Shown: positions 26,782-34,759 of the stretch, piece by piece
Position numbering within the stretch: the stretch's first letter is position 1
Layout of the letters: the number at the start of each line of letters is the position of its first letter
Source of the DNA: Allobosea sp. Tri-44
Lineage (GTDB): Bacteria; Pseudomonadota; Alphaproteobacteria; Rhizobiales; Beijerinckiaceae
Length of the DNA stretch: 64,000 bases
NCBI RefSeq assembly: GCF_004123845.1
Contig: NZ_NBDP01000053.1
Coordinates: forward strand, 397,695-461,694
Direction: 5' to 3'
Made by a program: the position numbers and the translations under genes
Notes under the pieces: generated by a model
The model's input: the letters and a program-made list of their open reading frames with translations, nothing else
The model's database searches: none
Told to the model about the DNA's origin: nothing

Positions 26782-28134
26782 TCACGCAGCGCGATTCTGT
26801 CGGGTCAGGTTCTCGAAGGCCTCGGTCAGGGTTTCGGCCTGGCGCGTCAGCGCCTGGGCGAGGCCGAGCATCTCGTCGATGCCCATGCCGGCGGCTTGGG
26901 CGGATTCGTTGACGCTGGCGATGGCGTACGAAACCTCCTGCGTGCCTTGCGATGCGAAACTGACGCTGCGGGCGATCTCCTGGGTCGCTGCCCGCTGCTC
27001 GTCGACGGAACTCGCGATCGTCAGCGTCGTATGATCCATGTCGCTGACGAAGCCGACGATGCTTTCGATCGCCTCGACGGCTTCTTGCGTCGCCGACTGC
27101 ATGGCTGGGACCTGGGCCGCGATCTCGTCCGTCGCCTTGGCGGTCCGGGCAGAGAGCTGTTTCACCTCTTGCGCGACCACGGCGAAGCCTCGCCCCGCCT
27201 CGCCGGCGCGCGCCGCCTCGATCGTCGCGTTGAGCGCGAGCAGATTGGTCTGTGCGGCGATGTCGCGGATCAGGTCGACGATGGAACCGATCGTCTGCGC
27301 CGATTGTGCGAGACCCTTGACGATCGCCTCTGTTCGCAACGCCGCCTGGCTGGCATCGTGCGCCTTGGTGGTGGCACGGGCGACTTCCTCGGAAATCTGG
27401 CTGAGCGAGATCGACAGCTCCTCGGCAGCGCTGGCAACGCTGCCGACATTGTCCGAAGCCTCGTCCGACGCCCGGGCGGCGGCAACGGCCTGCACGCCGG
27501 TCTCCTTGACTATGCCATTCATCGTATGAGCCGTCGCCTCGACGACACGGGCACTGCCGGTTACGGCGCCGACCACGTCACGGACCGTGACCTCGAAAGC
27601 CGAGATCTCGCGCTGGGCGCGTTCGCGGCTCTGCCGCTGGACATGCGAATAGGTCTCGAGCAGCAGCTCGAGATCGAGCTGGACAGCTTTCTGCAGGGCG
27701 GCGCGCAGCGCGATGCGCCGGTTGTATTCCTTGGCCTGCCAGAAGTGGCTGAGCTTGGCGAGGCCGTCGCGGAGCAGCCCGAGTTCGGCGCCGATCGCAT
27801 TGCCGACGATGGCGTGACAGATCGCGACGGCGTGGGCGGGAACGCCGTTGTCGTTGAAGGCGCCGGCAAGGGCGTGCGCGGATTGCAGATAGCCGTCCTC
27901 GAGCTCGCCTGACACCAGCCTGATCCAGTGCGCGAGCCTGAGTTCGTGCACCTCCGAGCGCTGCATCGCGCTCAGGATTTCGGGCCAGGCCTCGAAATGC
28001 TCGTGCAGCTCCGGCAGCAAGGTCGGCAGGCGCCGTCGCGCAAATTCAGCCTGCTGCCGCAGCAGGCCGATGTCGATGGCGTCGATCCGGAAGGTCCGCA
28101 GGCGCGCCGCGTGCTCAGCGATGGCGTTGTTCAT
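26782..28134 (-). CDS. cytoplasmic methyl-accepting chemoreceptor with globin-like N-terminus
   Basis: The 450-residue protein has no membrane segment. Residues about 1-170 are helical and read like a globin-coupled sensor (IDAIDIGLLRQQAEFARR, AHWIRLVSGELEDGYLQSA). The C-terminal half is a chemoreceptor signalling domain with the hairpin tip IRDIAAQTNLLALNATIEAA and GRGFAVVAQEVKQL. In the globin-like region, the position expected for the heme-ligating His appears to be Phe (ALAGAFNDNGV). An ATG at 28176 would add 14 residues; neither start has a strong ribosome site. It probably signals to CheA. Confidence 0.83.
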   Translation of the reverse strand: MNNAIAEHAARLRTFRIDAIDIGLLRQQAEFARRRLPTLLPELHEHFEAWPEILSAMQRSEVHELRLAHWIRLVSGELEDGYLQSAHALAGAFNDNGVPAHAVAICHAIVGNAIGAELGLLRDGLAKLSHFWQAKEYNRRIALRAALQKAVQLDLELLLETYSHVQRQSRERAQREISAFEVTVRDVVGAVTGSARVVEATAHTMNGIVKETGVQAVAAARASDEASDNVGSVASAAEELSISLSQISEEVARATTKAHDASQAALRTEAIVKGLAQSAQTIGSIVDLIRDIAAQTNLLALNATIEAARAGEAGRGFAVVAQEVKQLSARTAKATDEIAAQVPAMQSATQEAVEAIESIVGFVSDMDHTTLTIASSVDEQRAATQEIARSVSFASQGTQEVSYAIASVNESAQAAGMGIDEMLGLAQALTRQAETLTEAFENLTRQNRAA

Positions 28135-28299
28135 GCGCGCTGTGTTCGTTTCCGCTGGTGGGCCTGCCCGCGACATTGCTGCAGGTTCGCGAATAAACGC
28201 TTAAGCATGGGCGTGCCGGAAAGGCTGCCGCCGCGCTTGCCTCGCGTCGAGCCGGCTGAGTATAAGCCGGCCGACGCATAACAGCGGAGATCTGGGCGT

Positions 28300-29046
28300 A
28301 TGGCCGGCCATTCACAGTTCAAGAACATCATGCACCGCAAGGGCAAGCAGGACGCGGTGCGCTCCAAGCTGTTCTCGAAACTGGCCCGCGAAATCACCGT
28401 CGCCGCCAAATTGGGCATGCCCGACCCGAACATGAATCCGCGCCTGCGCATGGCCGTGCTCGCCGCGCGCGCCGAGAACATGCCGAAAGACAATATCGAG
28501 CGCGCGATCAAGAAGGCGCTCGGTGGCGAGGGCGATAACTATGACGAGGTCCGCTACGAGGGTTATGGGCCCGGCGGCACCGCCGTGATCGTCGAGGCGC
28601 TGACCGACAACCGCAACCGCACGGCCTCGGCGGTGCGCTCCTACTTCACCAAGTCCGGCGGAGCGATGGGCGAGAGCAACTCGGTCTCGTTCATGTTCAA
28701 TCGCGTCGGCGAGGTCAGCTATCCCGCCGAAGCCGGCGATGCCGACAAGGTGATGGAGGCAGCGATCGAGGCCGGCGCCGACGACGTGATCAGCGACGAG
28801 AACGGCCACACCATCCTGTGCGCCTTCGATGCGCTCAATGAAGTCTCCAAAGCGCTCGAAGGCACGCTCGGTGCGCCGGCCTCAGCCAAGCCGGTTTGGC
28901 GGCCGACGACAACGACGCCCCTCGACGAGGAGAAGGCGGCGTCGATGATGAAACTGATGGAGGCACTCGACAATGACGACGACGTCCAGAACGTTTTCGC
29001 CAATTTCGAGATCGCCGACGAGGTGATGGCTAAGCTCGGGGGGTGA
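28300..29046 (+). CDS. YebC/PmpR-family protein
   Basis: This 248-residue protein has the classic YebC start MAGHSQFKNIMHRKGKQDA, then NMPKDNIERAIKKALGGEG near residue 68 and YEGYGPGGTAVIVEALTDNR near 87. Family members are DNA-binding regulators, and recent work links some to translation of proline-rich stretches. In alphaproteobacteria the gene often lies upstream of ruvC, and ruvC is indeed about 1.8 kb downstream here, separated by an exporter gene and a small secreted-protein gene. Confidence 0.95.
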   Translation: MAGHSQFKNIMHRKGKQDAVRSKLFSKLAREITVAAKLGMPDPNMNPRLRMAVLAARAENMPKDNIERAIKKALGGEGDNYDEVRYEGYGPGGTAVIVEALTDNRNRTASAVRSYFTKSGGAMGESNSVSFMFNRVGEVSYPAEAGDADKVMEAAIEAGADDVISDENGHTILCAFDALNEVSKALEGTLGAPASAKPVWRPTTTTPLDEEKAASMMKLMEALDNDDDVQNVFANFEIADEVMAKLGG

Positions 29047-29058
29047 GCGCGATATGGC

Positions 29059-29149
29059 GTCATTCTCGGGCCTGACCCGAGAATCTCTTGCCGGATGAGA
29101 CCCTGGTATCTCCTCGCCACGAGATGCTCGGGTCAAGCCCGAGCATGAC
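29059..29149. repeat. family-A intergenic repeat, copy 2
   Basis: It opens GTCATTCTCGGGCCTGACCC, whose TTCTCGGG and CCCGAGAA pair, and ends with ATGCTCGGG/CCCGAGCAT and ATGAC. The middle holds a looser stem (ATCTC/GAGAT). It fills the gap between the convergent yebC-like and TauE-like genes. Confidence 0.8.
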
Positions 29150-29157
29150 GACCTTTG

Positions 29158-29937
29158 TCACCGCCCGATCAGCCCATCCCAGAACGGCAGGCTGATGAGC
29201 GCGCTCAGGAAGATCGTCAGATAGGCGATGCGGCGGAAGGTCTGTTCGGAGGCCAAGCCGAAGGCGTGGGTGCCGAGCCAGAGGCCTGCGCCATAGACGG
29301 CAAAGAGCGGCAGTGCCATCACCAGCGAAGTGAAGGTGATGATGGCCTTCGCCCACAGGACCGCGCCGCTGACCACGGTACTCAGCCCGAAATAGGTCTG
29401 CAGGTTAGCGCGGGTCTTGTGCCGGTCGTTGCGCTGGGCGCCGAGCCAGAACACGGCGAGCGGCATGCCGCCGATGCTGGCGAGACCATTGCATAGACCC
29501 GAGGCCGCCCCGACGCCGAGCGACAGCGGCATGCCGGGTTTTCCGTGATAGCGCCAGCCGGAGGCCATCAGCAGGACGGCGGCGAGCACGAGCAGCGCCA
29601 GCAGCCAGCGCATCGTCTCGCGATCGAGCCAGGTGAGAAGGGCGATACCGAGCGGCAGGGTCAGCGTCGCGGCGATCAAGAGGGGGATGACCTCGCTCCA
29701 TTCCGCGCGCTTTGCCGAACGGGCCGCCAATGGCAGGGCGAAGGGGAGGTCGATCACCCAGATCAGCCCGAGCGCCGCGACCGGCCCAAGCACGATCGAG
29801 GCCAGCGGCATGAACACCATGGCGAAGCCAAAGCCGGTGAAGCCGCGGACCAGGCCGCCGAGCAAGGTCGCGCCGATCAGGACGGCGATGCCGTCGAGCG
29901 AGACACCGGGAAAGAGCGAGATCAGGAGAGCTGTCAT
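29158..29937 (-). CDS. TauE/SafE-family sulfite/sulfonate exporter
   Basis: The 259-residue product is an inner-membrane protein with about eight membrane helices. The first helix pair contains the family hallmark GATLLGGLVRGFTGFGFAMV, and the second half carries GVGAASGLCNGLASIGGMPL, the repeated G-x-G motif. Family members export sulfite, sulfoacetate or related anions. ATG at 29937 is chosen; an in-frame GTG at 29970 would add 11 polar residues. No sulfur genes are adjacent. Confidence 0.86.
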   Translation of the reverse strand: MTALLISLFPGVSLDGIAVLIGATLLGGLVRGFTGFGFAMVFMPLASIVLGPVAALGLIWVIDLPFALPLAARSAKRAEWSEVIPLLIAATLTLPLGIALLTWLDRETMRWLLALLVLAAVLLMASGWRYHGKPGMPLSLGVGAASGLCNGLASIGGMPLAVFWLGAQRNDRHKTRANLQTYFGLSTVVSGAVLWAKAIITFTSLVMALPLFAVYGAGLWLGTHAFGLASEQTFRRIAYLTIFLSALISLPFWDGLIGR

Positions 29938-30214
29938 CGGAACGCCGGGGAAGGATTGTCTTTCCTTCACGCAAGGCGCGAGACGATCAACCCCTGTTGC
30001 AGTGATGGCGGCGATGAGTATCGCTCATCGATGGTGCGAGCCCTCGTCCCTGCCTTCCGTCCTGTTCCTGGGCCAGATACCTTACAAAACTTTAATACAA
30101 TCCGTCATCGCGCGTTCATCTTGGCGGTCCTAGCGTCCCTCGGCTGCGAGACCTCCCGGAATGTTTCGCCTGGTCGACGCTGCATAAACCTGACCCCACA
30201 GGGGGATAGCGATC

Positions 30215-30700
30215 ATGACACGCACCAGATTTGCGCTTGCCGCCGGGCTCTTCGCGCTGACCGGCAGTCTCATGCTGCAGACATCATCGCCCGCACTGGC
30301 GCTGACGATGAAGGAGTGCAGCACCAAGTACAACGCCGCCAAGGCCGGCAATACGCTGGCCGGGCAGTCGTGGAATGATTTCCGCAAGGCGCAATGCGGT
30401 GACGCAGCCGCTCCCGCCGCCGCGACTGCTCCGGCAGCGGCGACCCCTGCCAAGCCCGTTGCCAGCGCGCCCGCTGCTGCCAAGCCGGCCGCCGCTGCGC
30501 CTGCCGCAGCCGGCAATGCCATGTTCCCGAGCAAGGTCGATCCGAAATACTCGACCCTCTCGGCCGGCAAGCAGCGCTTCAAGACCTGCAACGACCAGTA
30601 CAACGCCAACAAGGCCAATGGCGGCAATGGCGAGCTGAAGTGGATCCAGAAGGGTGGCGGCTATTACAGCCAGTGCAACACCCGGCTGAAGGGCGCCTGA
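30215..30700 (+). CDS. secreted protein with duplicated Cys-containing motif
   Basis: The 161-residue protein has a signal peptide (RFALAAGLFALTGSLMLQTS, cleaved near ALA). The mature part carries two related units, MKECSTKYNAAKAGNTLAGQ...FRKAQC near residues 32-60 and FKTCNDQYNANKANGGNG...YSQC near 123-156. They are joined by a long Ala/Pro-rich linker. Each unit has a Cys pair, consistent with disulfides in the periplasm. Similar proteins occur in Hyphomicrobiales, but I know no assigned function. It lies upstream of ruvC but is likely transcribed separately. Confidence 0.8.
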   Translation: MTRTRFALAAGLFALTGSLMLQTSSPALALTMKECSTKYNAAKAGNTLAGQSWNDFRKAQCGDAAAPAAATAPAAATPAKPVASAPAAAKPAAAAPAAAGNAMFPSKVDPKYSTLSAGKQRFKTCNDQYNANKANGGNGELKWIQKGGGYYSQCNTRLKGA

Positions 30701-30807
30701 GCAAAGCATTCTCAGTCCCTGTCATTATTTGGGGCCGAGGCTCCCGCCTCGGCCCTGTCTCGCAGTGACGGGGTGCGCCGGAGCCCGATCGGGCATAGCG
30801 TTCGCGC

Positions 30808-31326
30808 ATGTCCGATCCGATTCGCATTCTCGGCCTCGACCCCGGTCTCAGGAAGACCGGCTGGGGCATCGTCGTCAGCGAGGGGACGAAGCTGTCCTTC
30901 GTCGCCTGCGGCGTGGTCGAGAGCGACGACAAGCATTCTCTCGCTGAGCGGCTGCGGCAACTGCATGACGGCATCGCCGGCGTGATCGCGCGGCATCAGC
31001 CGCAGGAGGTCGCGGTCGAGGAGACCTTCGTCAACCGCGATCCGCAATCGGCGCTGAAGCTCGGCCAGGCGCGCGGTATCGCGCTGGTCGTGCCGGCGCT
31101 GGCCGGGCTCGATGTCGCGGAGTACGCCGCCAATCTGGTGAAGAAGACCGTGGTCGGCGTCGGCCACGCCGACAAGAAGCAGGTGCAGGCGATGATCCGC
31201 GTGCTGCTGCCGAAGGCCGAGACGCGCAGCGCCGACGCGGCGGACGCGCTCGCCGTTGCGATCTGCCACTCGCAGCATCGCGGCGCCAGGGCGCTGCTGG
31301 CGCAGTATCAGCTGCGGAAGGCGTAG
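30808..31326 (+). CDS. ruvC: Holliday junction endonuclease RuvC
   Basis: The 172-residue enzyme resolves Holliday junctions with RuvAB. The catalytic acidic residues are visible: Asp in ILGLDPGLRKTGWG near residue 10, Glu in AVEETFVNRDPQSALKLGQA near 71, and the C-terminal Asp residues in SADAADALAVAICH. The 3' end overlaps the convergent flavoprotein gene by 19 bases, which interrupts the usual ruvC-ruvA-ruvB order. Confidence 0.95.
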   Translation: MSDPIRILGLDPGLRKTGWGIVVSEGTKLSFVACGVVESDDKHSLAERLRQLHDGIAGVIARHQPQEVAVEETFVNRDPQSALKLGQARGIALVVPALAGLDVAEYAANLVKKTVVGVGHADKKQVQAMIRVLLPKAETRSADAADALAVAICHSQHRGARALLAQYQLRKA

Positions 31327-32519
31327 AGCTCGGCGTCCGGGTCGCCTTTGCCGAGGAGGCCGGTCCGAACGATCTCGGCGCCGATGCGGCTATAGGTGAT
31401 GCCGTTGCCGCCGAAGCCCATCACTGTCCAGCAATTCCTGAGATCAGGCATCGGGCCGATGGTCGGCAGCCCGGTCGTCGAGGCTCCGAACGTGCCGGTC
31501 CAGGCATAGTCAACTTCGGTCGAGACCCCGGGCAGGAGCTTGCTGAGTTTGCGGCGCAGGGCCTCGACCTTCTGTCCGATCAGCGCGTCGCGCTTGTCTT
31601 CGTCGACGAAATCCTCGTCCTCGCCGCCGCAGATGATGCGGCCGTCGCGGGTCGTGCGCATGTAGAGGTAAGGATCGGACGCTTCCCAGATGAAGCAGCA
31701 CCGTGGCCAGAGGCTGCGCTTCTGGGGCGCGGTGGCCAGCGCCCAGGTCGAGAGCACGCCGTGCCCCTTCGGCATCTCCCCGAAGGGTAGTTCGTAGCCG
31801 GTGCAGAAGACGAGGTGGCGGCAGCGGATGCGGTGGCCCTCCTTGGTCCGCAGATCGACCGAGCGCGGCTTGGCGTCGAGATCGACGATCTCGACCGGCC
31901 AGGCGAGGCGGGCGCCGCGGCCGAGCGCGGCGCGCAGGAAGCCGGTTGCGAGCACGACCGGATCGGCCTCGAGATTGTCATAGCCCAGCAAGGCGGCTTC
32001 GCGATCGATGCCGAAGTGCTCCTTCAGCGCCGCGGCATCGAGCAAGGCGGTTTCCAGCCCGGCGTGGCGGCGGGCTTCCCCCTCGCGGGCCAAGCCGTTG
32101 GCATCGAGCACGTCGCCCGCGAGATAAAGCGAATCGCGACGTATGACAGGGGCGATCGATAGCGCCTTCATTCGCGCCGCCAGCCCATCGACGGCGAGGC
32201 GCGAGCGGCGCCAGGCGCGGATCGCGGCCTCCTCGCCGATCTGGCGCGTCAGTTTGGTCAGGGGCTGGTCGACCTCGTATTGCAGGAGGGCGGTGCTCGC
32301 CGGCGTCGAGCCGCGGACCGGGCCGCGCCGGTCGACCACCAGCACGCTGAAACCTGCCTCGCTGAGCGCGTCGGCCTGCATCGCGCCGGAGATGCCGGCG
32401 CCGATGATGACGACGTCGCTCTGCGTATCCTCGGTGATGCCTTGCCTCGGAAAGCGCGGTGGCCGCTTGCCCTGCCAGACCGAGCGCCCGGTCCGCAGGT
32501 CTCTCGCTTTCGTCAGCAC
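31308..32519 (-). CDS. FAD-dependent amino-acid/amine oxidoreductase (DAO family)
   Basis: The 403-residue protein begins at a GTG with GGAGGGG about ten bases upstream. It has the FAD-binding VVIIGAGISGAMQADALSEAG near residue 36, followed by VLVVDRRGPVRGSTPASTAL (GxxG-S-T motif of the DAO family), and C-terminal TGLPTIGPMPDLRNCW and MGFGGNGITYSRIGAE. Members oxidise glycine, D-amino acids or glycine betaine derivatives; the substrate here is unknown. An ATG at 32555 is an alternative start. It lies antisense between ruvC and ruvA. Confidence 0.85.
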   Translation of the reverse strand: MLTKARDLRTGRSVWQGKRPPRFPRQGITEDTQSDVVIIGAGISGAMQADALSEAGFSVLVVDRRGPVRGSTPASTALLQYEVDQPLTKLTRQIGEEAAIRAWRRSRLAVDGLAARMKALSIAPVIRRDSLYLAGDVLDANGLAREGEARRHAGLETALLDAAALKEHFGIDREAALLGYDNLEADPVVLATGFLRAALGRGARLAWPVEIVDLDAKPRSVDLRTKEGHRIRCRHLVFCTGYELPFGEMPKGHGVLSTWALATAPQKRSLWPRCCFIWEASDPYLYMRTTRDGRIICGGEDEDFVDEDKRDALIGQKVEALRRKLSKLLPGVSTEVDYAWTGTFGASTTGLPTIGPMPDLRNCWTVMGFGGNGITYSRIGAEIVRTGLLGKGDPDAELYAFRS

Positions 32520-32610
32520 GTGCCCACCCCTCCATATCGTCGGTGGAGAACGCATGATCGCCGCGAATGATCCGATCTGGCGGCGGGCTGTCGCCATGCT
32601 AACAGGAGGC

Positions 32611-33228
32611 ATGATCGGAAAGCTCAAGGGCCTCATCGATTCGTATGGCGAGGACTTCGTCATCGTCGACGTTCAGGGCGTCGGCTATGTCGTGCAGTGC
32701 TCCTCACGCACGCTGCAGCGCCTGCCCAAGGTCGGCGAGGCGGCGGCCCTGTCGATCGAGACCCATGTCCGCGAGGACGCGATCCGGCTCTACGGCTTCA
32801 TGTCGGACAATGAGCGCGACTGGTTCCGGCTGATGCAGATGGTGCAGGGCGTCGGCGCCAAGGTTGCGCTCGCCATCCTCTCGACGCTCGAGCCCGGCGC
32901 GCTCGCGACCGCGATCGCCAGCAACGACAAGGCGGCCGTGGCGCGCGCGCCCGGTGTCGGCCCCAAGCTCGCCCAGCGCATCTGCGCCGAGCTCAAGGAC
33001 AAGGCGCCGGCCTTCGGCCATGTCGACCCGGCCATCGCGCAGCTTTCTGGCGCGCTCGAGGACAGGAAGCTGCCGCAGCCGGTGGCGGACGCCGTCTCGG
33101 CGCTCACCAATCTCGGCTACCAGCAGGCGCAGGCGGTTGCGGCGGTTGCGGCTGCATCGCGTGCGGCAGGCGAGGGGGCCGGCACGGCGCAACTGATCCG
33201 GCTCGGGCTGAAGGAGCTTGCCAAGTGA
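32611..33228 (+). CDS. ruvA: Holliday junction branch-migration protein RuvA
   Basis: This 205-residue protein binds the four-way junction as a tetramer. It has the OB-fold start MIGKLKGLIDSYGEDFVIVD, helix-hairpin-helix motifs (MVQGVGAKVALAILS near residue 71, APGVGPKLAQRICAELKDK near 112) and the C-terminal RuvB-contacting domain (AVSALTNLGYQQAQAVAAVA). AGGAGG lies immediately upstream of the ATG. Its stop overlaps the next start (GTGA). Confidence 0.95.
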   Translation: MIGKLKGLIDSYGEDFVIVDVQGVGYVVQCSSRTLQRLPKVGEAAALSIETHVREDAIRLYGFMSDNERDWFRLMQMVQGVGAKVALAILSTLEPGALATAIASNDKAAVARAPGVGPKLAQRICAELKDKAPAFGHVDPAIAQLSGALEDRKLPQPVADAVSALTNLGYQQAQAVAAVAAASRAAGEGAGTAQLIRLGLKELAK

Positions 33229-33713
33229 CGAACGGACCGACGGTGATCTTCCGGGAGATCGCCGACAAGTCGGCATTCCTTGCGCTGATGATGCGGCACT
33301 GGGGCTCGCATCGCATGGTGATCGGCCTGAAGCTCTACGATTGCGCCGAATTGCCCCTGCTCGGCATGTTTGCGGCCGAAGGCGAGCTTCTGGCGGTGGC
33401 GAGCTGGGCGCATGACGGCGAGCTTGCGGTGCTGTGTGCATTGCATTCCCTGAAGGAGGGCGAAGGCGCCGCGTCGCGCATGCTCGAAGCAGTGAAGGCG
33501 GCGGCGCGAGCCGCCGGCGCGGTCAAGCTCAGGGCGATGCTGACCAATGACAACATGCCGGCCCTGGCGTTCTACCAGAAGCACGGCTTCCGCTTCTCCG
33601 GGCTCTATATCGAGGCGATCGATGCCTATCGTTCGGTGATTCCGACGATCATCAAGTCCGGCTACCAGGACATTCCGGTGCATGACGCGCTGGAGCTGGA
33701 GATCGCATTGTGA
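33225..33713 (+). CDS. GNAT-family N-acetyltransferase inside the ruvAB operon
   Basis: This 162-residue protein starts with GTG in the GTGA overlap with ruvA and ends in the GTGA overlap with ruvB. The acetyl-CoA-binding region is around EGEGAASRMLEAVKAAARAAG (residues 79-99), followed by LTNDNMPALAFYQKHGFRFSG near 106, both typical of GNAT enzymes. The substrate is unknown; IEAIDAYRSVIPTI in the C-terminal part may bind it. Its position means it is translated at rates tied to RuvA and RuvB. Confidence 0.85.
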   Translation: MTNGPTVIFREIADKSAFLALMMRHWGSHRMVIGLKLYDCAELPLLGMFAAEGELLAVASWAHDGELAVLCALHSLKEGEGAASRMLEAVKAAARAAGAVKLRAMLTNDNMPALAFYQKHGFRFSGLYIEAIDAYRSVIPTIIKSGYQDIPVHDALELEIAL

Positions 33714-34759
33714 GCGAACCGAAGCGGCCCGGTCTGATGACGGCGGACAAGCGCGACGACGACAGCGAAACCTCGCTGCGGCCGCTCTCGCTCGCCGATT
33801 TCACCGGTCAGGCGGCGGCGCGGGCGAACCTCCAGGTCTTCATCAATGCGGCGCGTAGCCGTGGTGACGCGCTCGATCATGTGCTGTTCGTCGGGCCGCC
33901 GGGGCTGGGCAAGACGACGCTGGCGCAGATCGTGGCGCGCGAGCTCGGCGTCAGTTTCCGCTCAACCTCGGGGCCGGTCATCGCCAAGGCCGGCGATCTT
34001 GCGGCGCAGCTCACCAATCTCGAAGAGCGCGACGTGCTCTTCATCGACGAGATCCATCGCCTCAATCCGGCGGTGGAGGAGATCCTCTACCCGGCGATGG
34101 AGGACTACCAGCTCGATTTGATCATCGGTGAGGGGCCGGCAGCACGCTCGGTCAAGATCGACCTGCCGAAGTTCACGCTCGTCGGCGCCACCACCCGCGC
34201 CGGCCTGCTGACGACGCCTTTGCGCGACCGCTTCGGCATCCCGATCCGTTTGCAGTTCTACACGGTCGAGGAATTGCAGAGCATTGTCGCGCGTGGCGCG
34301 CGGGTGCTCGGCGTGCCGATGTCGGATGACGGCGCGAACGAGATCGCGCGGCGCGCGCGCGGCACGCCTCGTATCGCCGGCCGGCTGCTCCGGCGGGTGC
34401 GCGACTTCGCCATCGTCGACGGCGATGCGATCGTCACCCGCAAGGTCGCCGACAAGGCGCTCGGCCTGCTCGATGTCGACGCCATCGGCCTCGACCAGAT
34501 GGACCGGCGCTATCTCACTACCGTCGCGATCAATTTCGGCGGTGGCCCGGTCGGGATCGAAACGATCGCCGCCTCGCTCTCCGAGCCGCGCGACGCGATC
34601 GAGGAGATCATCGAGCCCTTTCTGCTGCAGCAGGGCTTCATCCAGCGCACCCCGCGTGGGCGGCTGCTGACACCGCACGCCTTCCGCCATCTCGGCATGC
34701 CGGAGCCGAGCCGCGAGGCAGCGCAGTTCGGCCTATTCGGGGACGAGGGGGAGGAGTGA
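33710..34759 (+). CDS. ruvB: Holliday junction branch-migration ATPase RuvB
   Basis: The 349-residue AAA+ motor drives branch migration with RuvA. Walker A is GPPGLGKTTLA near residue 63, Walker B LFIDEIHRLNP near 110, sensor I GATTRAGLLTTPLRDRFG near 158, and arginine-finger and winged-helix regions follow (GLDQMDRRYLTTVAINFGGG near 261). The GTG start at 33710 overlaps the acetyltransferase stop. The stop at 34757-34759 shares one base with the ATG of an AT-rich gene. Confidence 0.96.
   Translation: MSEPKRPGLMTADKRDDDSETSLRPLSLADFTGQAAARANLQVFINAARSRGDALDHVLFVGPPGLGKTTLAQIVARELGVSFRSTSGPVIAKAGDLAAQLTNLEERDVLFIDEIHRLNPAVEEILYPAMEDYQLDLIIGEGPAARSVKIDLPKFTLVGATTRAGLLTTPLRDRFGIPIRLQFYTVEELQSIVARGARVLGVPMSDDGANEIARRARGTPRIAGRLLRRVRDFAIVDGDAIVTRKVADKALGLLDVDAIGLDQMDRRYLTTVAINFGGGPVGIETIAASLSEPRDAIEEIIEPFLLQQGFIQRTPRGRLLTPHAFRHLGMPEPSREAAQFGLFGDEGEE

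Noticed and set aside
34756..34758. GTG one codon before the DUF4268 start
   Set aside because: The ATG at 34759 gives a more usual start and overlaps the ruvB stop; the GTG adds only one residue.
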